From positions 62,001 through 126,000 of the forward strand of contig JARWKL010000010.1 of assembly GCA_029961685.1 (NCBI GenBank): a stretch of DNA of 64,000 nt, given 5' to 3'. Shown here piece by piece: positions 57,129-64,000 of this stretch; position 1 is the stretch's first letter, and each line of letters starts with the position of its first letter. A model generated the notes under the pieces. That model was not told the DNA's origin. It worked only from the letters and a program-made list of their open reading frames with translations, and searched no databases. The position numbers and the translations under genes were made by a program. This DNA is from Aristolochia californica. Taxonomy: Eukaryota > Streptophyta > Magnoliopsida > Piperales > Aristolochiaceae.

Positions 57129-57686
57129 ATGGCCACAGTAGCAGGAAAAGATTCGATGTCTACTTTATCTTTCATGGGGCTTGCCTTGGAGCAGGTGGTA
57201 TAGTTACTATCATGAATTTTAAAAAGTAATATAGTTATAATTTTCAGCTTAATAATGCTGCATTACAGGCATTAGGAATGTACTTGTATATACTGAAACA
57301 ATTCGTTTTTTCAGAGTCTTAGTCTAACTTTGGTTGTTTGTTGACTCAACCAAGCTTTTCTTTCTTTTTTTTTTAAATAAATTATGATTCTGCTGGTTTA
57401 GTGTTGGGCAATCAGTTCTATCAATTAGGGAAAGTCAAGCTTATTTTTTCAATTTTAAGCATACACATTTGTTTTGAAATGTATTCATGGAAGTTTACTT
57501 GTACATGGTGAATAAATTCCAGTTCTTCAAGACTTCTCAACTTCTGAGGTTGTAGGAATTGGTGAACAAATCTCAAAGTTTTTTTTTTTTTTTTTTTGCG
57601 GAATCTCCATAACTTTTTAATTTTTCTTATTTATTCTTATTTTAGCAGGCAAAATTTGCCTTGGAGAATCTTGAAGTCCCAGTTGG
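57129..57686 (+). CDS. TAD2: tRNA adenosine deaminase TAD2/ADAT2-like, first two coding exons only
   Basis: Exon 57,129-57,194 encodes MATVAGKDSMSTLSFMGLAL-EQ directly after an AG acceptor; exon 57,649-57,686 continues AKFALENLEVPVG. Joined, M-G-L-A-L-E-Q-A-K-x-A-L-E-x-L-E-V-P-V-G is the N-terminus of the TAD2 (ADAT2) subunit that deaminates A34 to inosine in tRNA anticodons. Both exons end at GT donors and the phase fits (the second exon ends GG, awaiting the third base of Gly). The exon with the H-A-E zinc and catalytic motif and the P-C-x-x-C motif is not seen up to 61,500, where minus-strand sequence begins. Either a later exon lies beyond a long TE-bearing intron or the gene is a 3'-truncated relic. 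Call rests on about 35 residues. Confidence 0.6.
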
Positions 57687-58349
57687 GTATGTTTAATTTA
57701 ACTGCATATCTCATACAGTGTTTCTCATTGTGCATACTGCTGTAAGAGGAAATATTTATCCATCAAATTGAATGGGAAGTTTTCATGTTTTGTCGATTCT
57801 CAAATTGTAAATTAATTTTGAACTGCTTTTTTTTTTTTCTTTTGGCTTGGAAGTAAGAGAAGAAAATTTTTTTTTTTGGTGTCAAGTGATCCTTGATCTG
57901 AGTTTTGGAAAAGGCAGACATATCTGAAGTTCTAATATGTCATCATTGGTGTTTTTTGTACTGAAGTGCAAATCTTCATAACAGACTGATGCCTAGCTCT
58001 GAAAGTCTTCTTTTGGAATGGCTAATTGCCTTGACAATGATTCTGAGCTAGTTTCTTGAGAAACCGTGTAAGATTATACAGATATGGCCTCGTGGGATTT
58101 TATCGAATGTTGCCCCCACTCTGTTAATAGTGACTCAGATTTGTCGATCACATTTTGAATTACAGATAATCTTCTGCATACCCCAGTATTCTGTTCCTTT
58201 TCTGTGATTGTTGTAGTTCTCATTGCTCTTTTCTTTTTTTTGTTAATAGTTTGTTCAACAACTACAACCTTCGTATGTAGTAGCCATTTTTGTTTGCCTT
58301 TTGTGGGCTGTTAGAACTTTTTTATCTCTATTGAGGAGGATCTATTATG
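57687..58349. other. TAD2 downstream region, no further exon found
   Basis: T-rich sequence with many poly-T runs. I looked for the H-A-E-x-x-A and P-C-x-x-C codons of TAD2 and found none. Confidence 0.4.
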
Positions 58350-58354
58350 TCTAT

Positions 58355-58779
58355 GGTTGGGTTGAGTCCAATTTCATCCTAAAATGATTAGCCGCTTAGG
58401 AGGCTTATTGCTCAACCTTAGAACCCAATAACTTTTATTAACACTTTTCAATGGAGGAACTTTTCTCACTCAGTGCTCCTCCTCACATCTAGGTTTACAC
58501 ATAATGGGTTTGCAACGAAGACACAAACTCTCAACAGGGTACACAATACACAAACTCTCACCTTATGGAGCTTACAATACAAATAATCTGATTTGACAAC
58601 ATACAGATAACCTAGAGAGCACATATTGGCCTGAACCAACACATACATCCTGCTTTCATACCATTGTTGGGTTGAGCCCAATTCCATCCCAAAATGACTT
58701 AAGAGGCCTATTGCTCAACCTTTTTTCCTATTAACTTTTCTTAACACTTTTGAATGTAAGATTTTTTTCCGACTCAACA
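58355..58779 (-). mobile_element. TRIM-4 with perfect 5-bp target duplication
   Basis: Minus-strand element: first repeat 58,779-58,665 (TGTTGAGTCGG to CTCAACCCAACA), primer site ATGGTATGAAAGC (58,664-58,652), spacer, purine-rich GTGAGGAGGAGCAC, second repeat about 58,475-58,355. Perfect TCTAT target duplications lie at 58,350-58,354 and 58,780-58,784. The repeats share the AGTTAAT, GAGCAATA-A/G-GCCTC and CATTTTGGGAT blocks with TRIM-3, so it is the same family in the other orientation. Confidence 0.85.
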
Positions 58780-59114
58780 TCTATGAAGATCCACTACTAA
58801 ATGTCTCTTTCCCATTTTAGCCATTCTTAGAACATCTCAAGTCCTGATGATATATTTCCTCACGAAATTTTCTCTTTACAAGGAATATGTAGTTAATAAC
58901 AGACAACTGATTTGAGGACAGTAATTCCATCATACGATCTAATTTCTAAATTTCTTCCGAATATGTTGCAATTGTTCTCCCAGTTGATAGTTAAATCAAC
59001 CTCAATTGATGCTTATAGTGCCAATGGACAGTGAACATTCTTACCGGATATTCCATTAGTATTTGTTGAATTTAAAGAATCAGAACTTCCATGGTGCTGC
59101 AGAGAGAAAGGAGT

Positions 59115-59430
59115 TGTTATGGTCCTAGAGTGGTTAAGTACCTATGTCTTTCGCTCCTAACAGACCAGTCTTTTGGGTAGTATTGGCTAGTTGCTTAACA
59201 TTTGGTATCAGAGCAGGCGCTACGTCCCGACTTTGAATCCCTGCGATTACACGGCACAGGTGGACCGCACGCCCCTAGTGTGACGCCGGCAGGGATTATG
59301 GGATCCCTCCACCGGCAAGCGTTGTTATGTTATTGCCGCCGTGGTCGTCGGCTCGGGAGGGCGGGGTGTACTGTTATGGTCCTAGGGTGGTTAAGTACCT
59401 ATGTCTTCCGCTCCTAACAGGCCGGTCTTT
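59115..59430 (+). mobile_element. TRIM-5 with exact tRNA-Met primer site, second repeat truncated
   Basis: Repeat 1 is 59,115-59,200 (TGTTATGGTCC to TTGCTTAACA). The exact primer site TGGTATCAGAGC follows at 59,203-59,214. A GC-rich spacer contains CTACGTCCCGACTTTGAATCC and a purine-rich GGGAGGGCGGGG. Repeat 2 starts at 59,372 and matches TATGGTCCTAG-A/G-GTGGTTAAG and CTCCTAACAG but is cut after about 59 bp near 59,430. The spacer resembles that of TRIM-2, so both belong to a second TRIM family. Confidence 0.8.
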
Positions 59431-60401
59431 GTTCTTTATTTATGTGCAGATCTCATTGCAAGCTTACCAACATAACTAAGTATATGAATGCCACAAGAAC
59501 CAGAGCGTAGGGAAGGCCCAGCTATGGCCATTTCCCCATCCTAGACTGTTGGAAATCTCCATCAATATCTTTTATTATGGTGCCTTGCTTTATGATGACC
59601 TCTGCTTTGCTGGAACCTAACATGCAGCAGCCCATCCTGCAGCAGAATTTTCTTCCCTCTTAAATATCTGCGCAGTTGTATGCTTAGGACAAAATGTTTT
59701 TTCATATAAGCAAACATAATATAAGCCACACAGTATGATATGGTGAATTGGGTGTAAATATAAGCTGAGAACTGCCTGAAGTATTTCCATTTTCGGAGAG
59801 TTTTTGGGAGGTGGTCCAAGGAGTTTCAACTTCATAATGCTACTCCTTTTCTTGTGTACTCATAGTAGGCCAAAGAGGCTTTGACGCGTTATTTTGAAGC
59901 CTTTTTCTGTGTGTCGAAATCCCTAGCATTGGACAAACCCAGTGAAATATCACAATAACAGGATCATGATCTGTTCATTTCGTGACAGGAGGAATCCTAT
60001 TAAATCTCATGACATTAGATTGATTCAGACATATGAACCCCTTTGAGAAATGAAGGTGCCGAGAAACTTCAATCTGACAAATGAGTTCATTCACAGAACA
60101 AGCACAAGAGACAAGCAATGTGATTTTTAGCTTTAGATGGTTCAATCTGTGCATATTCAAGTCAAAACTAGAGTTTTAATTACCATGAAGAATACTCACA
60201 TGGAAGTGTCCACATATTGACACACGAACCAATTCTTTGACTTTGAAATGCGTAGGTGGAACTGAAGGAAAGGTCCAAAGGCATTAATGATAGCTTGTTC
60301 ATATTGAAGGTGCCGTTGGGCATCAACTACTTGAGAAAGTGATATTGCATTATAAATATGGAAGAGTGATCTCTTCTTTCTCTGCAATGCTAAGTACAGA
60401 G
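59431..60401. other. Spacer, no gene
   Basis: No supported coding exon. It includes the presumed promoter of the small peptide gene; TATAAATATGG at 60,352-60,362 is a TATA-like element about 40 bp upstream of the ATG at 60,402. Confidence 0.4.
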
Positions 60402-60759
60402 ATGAGACAATTTTTTTCACTTCTCTACCTCCTATGTCTTGTGCTCCTCATTTTAGCCTTACTCCTGACGGAGGCCATGATCTTCACAGGTATGTATAAC
60501 CCATTTATATCATTCAAAAATATTTGAACCAAGCTAGAACTTTTTGTCTTTGAGGCATATGATAATACTATTTTCTCCTCCTCCTCCCTTTTCTTCTTTT
60601 TGGTTTTCTTTCATGAGATGGATAGATTTTAAGATTTTAGTGTCTGTGTTTGTCTCCTGTGTAGGACCAAAAGGTTTGGAGCCACGCCGATTGTTGCGGT
60701 CATCACCGGAAGGCCCGACGCCCCCTATCACAAATGTCGGCAACCCCACCAGCCCCTAG
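60402..60759 (+). CDS. Candidate small secreted peptide, two exons, 60 residues
   Basis: Exon 1 is 60,402-60,489, exon 2 is 60,665-60,759 (TAG stop), split by a 175-bp GT/AG intron in phase 1. The product starts MRQFFSLLYLLCLVLLILAL, a strong signal peptide or membrane anchor ending near LLTEAMIF, then a short basic and Pro-rich end: GPKGLEPRRLLRSSPEG, then PTPPITNVGNPTSP. Dibasic RR and the Pro/Gly/Asn-rich C-terminus are typical of plant peptide-hormone precursors (CLE, CEP and PIP families have that layout), but the motif matches none I know. The spliced frame, the signal sequence and the TATA-like box 40 bp upstream support a gene; there is no homology evidence. It could also be a chance frame. 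Confidence 0.55.
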
Positions 60760-61519
60760 CAATTGGTTTTCTTGCTTTATATAAGACTTTTGAGTTTGAG
60801 TCTTGTAATCACATCAGAATCAGATGTTAAAATGGTGTTTTTGAACTACACTAAGTGAAGGGTTTTCTGGATTTTTTTTCTGGGGTGACTCGTGTCTTTA
60901 ATCAGCTACTGCTTTTTGTGCTTAGTGAGAAAGGTTGATGAACCAATAAGTGACTTTTGATCTGCAGGCACTTTAGGTTCATGGTCACAATTTGGGACTG
61001 ATACAGATGGCTGGAAAAAAGTCACTTGATGTTGGTCATATGCATTAATCTAATTCGAAAGGTCAGTAATGGCTTGGGTGACAAATTAACGGATTAGGTC
61101 TAATGAATCAAGAGGGAAGACTAATAGGAAATAGAAGGAACAGGGTCTGCCCCTAACCCCATCCATCATCTCCCAAATCAACATTCAACTAAGACCAATG
61201 AAGATCCACCATTGTTTTTATATTTTAATGTCAATGTTGAGATTTCAATAAAAGAATGAGGAACCAAAGAAATACTTAAAATCTCTTTTTACTGCCAGAA
61301 AGTAGAATATCAAAAACTACAAAGTGGTCCAATCCACCTTTACTTCTTTTTCTCTTTTTTAGTCCTTCATCAATGTCAATCATTTTCACCAAAGTTAACA
61401 GCTTCTGTGTAATATGGCTATCCTAACTGAGCAATTAGAAGCACTTTGGAAATAGTCGACCTGTGCTTTCAATTCCTCTTCAAGCCTAAACGATGAGAAC
61501 CTCCCACCATTTAACCGAT
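60760..61519. other. Spacer, no gene
   Basis: Holds the likely 3' UTR of the peptide gene. No open frame with recognisable content is seen. Confidence 0.4.
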
Positions 61520-62829
61520 CTAAGAGAGTAATATTTTCTTGCCTAAGAGAATTGATTTCAACTTTATAGTGCTCTTATCTCTTTCCGAAGATTTTGTTCC
61601 ACTCCAGTTGCAATTAACCAACCCAACAAAATTTTGTGTGGATCGTGTGCTCATTTCTTCAAGTAGTCCTTGTTGCAACCCCGCAATCGTCTTCTCTTGT
61701 TCATTGCAGTTCCTTTGTGATCTTGCAACAGCTTTATGCAAATTCTTAATTTCATTTTCCTTTTCTTTATATCTTCGAGCAATGTTGTTTCTATCAGACT
61801 GCACATCTTTAAAATGGTCAGTTCCATTACCGTTTCTCTTAATCTCTGTGCTCTTACAATTGGAACTTTTCGAGCTTGAAGGACCATTCACGTGATCTTC
61901 TATCCAATTACTTTTTCCAACTGGCCTGCAATTCATTCTTCTCCTTCGCGAACCTCTTTGTTCTTGAATCAAGTTCATGTTTTGCATGCTTAAGTGCTTT
62001 TCCTGCATAGCCTCTCTGTGACTTTGTATTTGACTCAGAAACCAAGTTACGCATCTCGTATGTGATGTTAACATTTGGCACCTTCCCCTTTCAAGCTGTT
62101 TAGACAAACCCGCTGCCCCTTTCTTTGCAATTCCATGTCTACTTCCACTGCTTCTGTCAAGTGCGAAATTCATAGTGTATACATTCTGGATCATCCCCAC
62201 TAAACATATTCTGTTCTTCAAGTGTTGAATTCACCTTAATAAGATACCTTTCTGTTGCTCCATAATGTGCATCTGACGATCAAGAACTGTGTTGGGGGAA
62301 TTCATTTGAGTGAGTTAAAGGGTGAATCTCTGAATTCTCCTCATAGATGTCTTCCACAGCGGTAGAAGTTTCAGTATTGAAACCTTGAGATTTAAAGGCA
62401 CACTTCTGAGGAAAATTTTCAGTTAATCTTTCAATTATGCTCCTGGCAAGCCTTTGAGAGGATGAACCTCGTCTCTTGCCTGATCCCTGGAATGTTGAAG
62501 ATAAGCATCTCCAACTTCCACATCTGAATGGGACTTCAAATGCTAACTAGTCTCTTTGGGAGGTTGGTTCACCAGACTGAACCGGTTGTGGATACCTTGA
62601 ACAAGGAAGTAATCTGTTCTCCATTGGAAGATCATCCTGTCCAGAAAGCATGGAGTTCAATTGGGAAGTTTCAGTTTTGGGTCTGGTAATTATTTCTGGT
62701 TGTTCTCCATCAAGTCCAACAAGTTGGTGTGACAGGAGGTTTCTCCCAGTTGACCCTGTGTGATGGTGGAGCTGGATTGCTGCTTCCATTACTTGACCCA
62801 GAAGATCGAAAGGAAAATATCTTTCTAAG
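61520..62829 (-). pseudogene. Plant coiled-coil protein gene, decayed copy (DUF7653-like family)
   Basis: From 62,829 minus the frame reads LRKIFSFRSSGSSNGS and PAPPSHRVNWEKP, like the N-terminus M-K/R-K-L-F-F-F-R-S-S of a plant-specific coiled-coil family, but the start codon position is CTT. Further on: RGSSSQRLARSIIERLTENF and AVEDIYEENSE (62,470-62,310), ELDSRTKRFAKEKNELQAS (about 61,950), then EIKNLHKAVARSQRNCNEQE and KTIAGLQQGLLEEMS (61,760-61,640), and INSLRQENITLLDRL (about 61,540-61,500). These are collinear with the family, but frames switch several times and there are stops. Much of the middle is missing. The function of the family is not well known. Confidence 0.6.
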
Positions 62830-64000
62830 ATCTTGAAAAATCTCTACTAAACTCTTTGCTTGAATAGAGGCTGGGTAGAACTGCCAACAGGAACTGTACA
62901 AGGATCAGAGAAGAGTAAATGAGAAACAACCAATATGTGACAGATGAGCATCACATGTACATCTTTTAGAATAATATTCAAAATTCATATTTGTGACAGT
63001 CTACAGAAATATGGCTTTCTCTTATCATTCAGTACCTGATTCAAATTCATGAAGAGAACATTTATAGAAGCAGTATACATAGCCAAGGAACTGTTCTTTA
63101 TATGAATTGTGTTTTAGAGAGAGATCCCTTTAAAACCAAAAACATGATATGAGAAACAGAGAGGGGAATCAAAAGCAAGTCTACAAGAAAATAAGACCAA
63201 TCAAAGATGAAAAGAAAAAAAACTCCTGTCACATAAATTGTATTTCAGAAAAAAAAAAAATACTGAACCTTATACAGACCAGAAAAACTGGAAAACAGAT
63301 TCTGAAAGTAAGAGAAAACCATATTTTTCGTTAAGATAAATATGAAGGAACGCTTGACAACAAGAAAAGCAGCAGAAGAAAGAGAATTTCATGCCAGTAT
63401 ACGGTACAGAAGAGAACCAAACAAAGCACCAAAAAACCGAAGAGAAGACGAAAGAGAGTATCTTATCATCCTCGCACTGTCGCACACGACAGGCTCCGGA
63501 AACTCGCCTGTTTTATAAACATCAAATCAACTGCCTCGTACAATAAAATCTGATAGTGGAAATTTTCCATTTACAATAAAAAAAAAAAAAAAAAATCGAA
63601 CAGACTGAGCAATGATTTTCGCTATGGAGTTTGCCGTCGTTTGAAATTGAAACGAATGCAAATATCAGTGCGTTCGAAAGCGATACAAACGTCCGCAACT
63701 CAAACAACCCAATGGATCAGTGCTCCAAGCATAGTAGTTATGGAAGGATTTTCGCAAGAATTTTAGTTGATTTTCTGGTGAAGACGAAGAAGAAGAGCCA
63801 GTTAAGGCGGGTATTCTTTTAAAAAGTGAATTTATATCCTCTAATTGTAGTACATATTATAGGCACTTTGGGCACCTAAAAGGTGTTATTTAAAATATAA
63901 TCTAATTATACAATATTTTAAATTAAAAAAATTAAAATATATTTGGATATTTGATATTTGACTTGATTTAAAAAAGAAAATAAATATACAAACACAACAA
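62830..64000. other. Right end of window, no gene
   Basis: AT-rich sequence with poly-A runs at 63,249-63,260 and 63,580-63,596. The first part may be 5' flank of the coiled-coil relic. No coding exon can be supported. Confidence 0.4.

Noticed and set aside
59203..59214. Possible tRNA-related gene at TGGTATCAGAGC
   Set aside because: It is a retroelement primer site complementary to tRNA-Met; no cloverleaf can be drawn around it.
1..64000. CRISPR arrays, operons, prokaryotic or organelle origin
   Set aside because: Spliced nuclear plant genes and retrotransposons occupy the window; no spacer-repeat arrays or ribosome-binding sites are present.

Overview
This is nuclear DNA from a flowering plant, most likely a eudicot. 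Spliced genes carry plant GT/AG introns, and the recognisable genes are plant families: a TOC1/PRR1 clock regulator, a vacuolar sorting receptor (VSR), an organic cation/carnitine transporter (OCT), a GH9 endo-1,4-beta-glucanase, TAD2-type tRNA adenosine deaminase exons and a plant coiled-coil protein. Most of the first 46 kb is retrotransposon sequence: LINEs that carry a plant-type RNase H domain, Ty1/copia, Ty3/gypsy, a solo LTR and TRIMs. I cannot name the species.

Layout. 1-24,622 is the 3' part of a TOC1 gene on the + strand. Its exons lie at 8937-9070, 9222-9389, 23469-23547 and 23634-24622; earlier exons are upstream of the window. The intron before 8937 holds a 6.4-kb LINE (404-6850), a TRIM (7551-7870) and LINE scraps. 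The 14-kb intron 9390-23468 holds LINE-B with a nested solo LTR, the 5' half of a copia element that was itself hit by LINE-D and LINE-E, and another copia scrap. 25.5-33 kb has a TRIM, the rearranged LINE-F and a gypsy gag-protease piece with its LTR. 33.6-45.7 kb (- strand) has a frameshifted last exon of a GH9 cellulase, then an OCT gene cut into three pieces by two related copia elements (35146-40263 and 41150-45591).

46.9-51.6 kb (- strand) is an apparently intact 12-exon VSR gene of 621 residues ending in a tail with YMPL. 52-54 kb is AT-rich and empty. 54.2-57.7 kb has a compound CA microsatellite, a frameshifted plastid-targeting-like ORF and two exons that read as the start of TAD2; the rest of TAD2 is not visible. 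Three TRIMs with tRNA-Met-type primer sites lie at 55.8, 58.4 and 59.1 kb. 60.4-60.8 kb (+) is a two-exon 60-residue candidate secreted peptide gene. 61.5-62.8 kb (-) is a broken copy of a plant coiled-coil protein gene that has lost its start codon.

The host genes do not form a pathway. TOC1 and VSR look functional within the window; OCT, GH9, the coiled-coil gene and probably TAD2 look broken. The most useful observations are the TE-filled TOC1 introns dated by target-site duplications, the double copia hit in OCT coding sequence, the cluster of TRIMs, and the unassigned small peptide gene.
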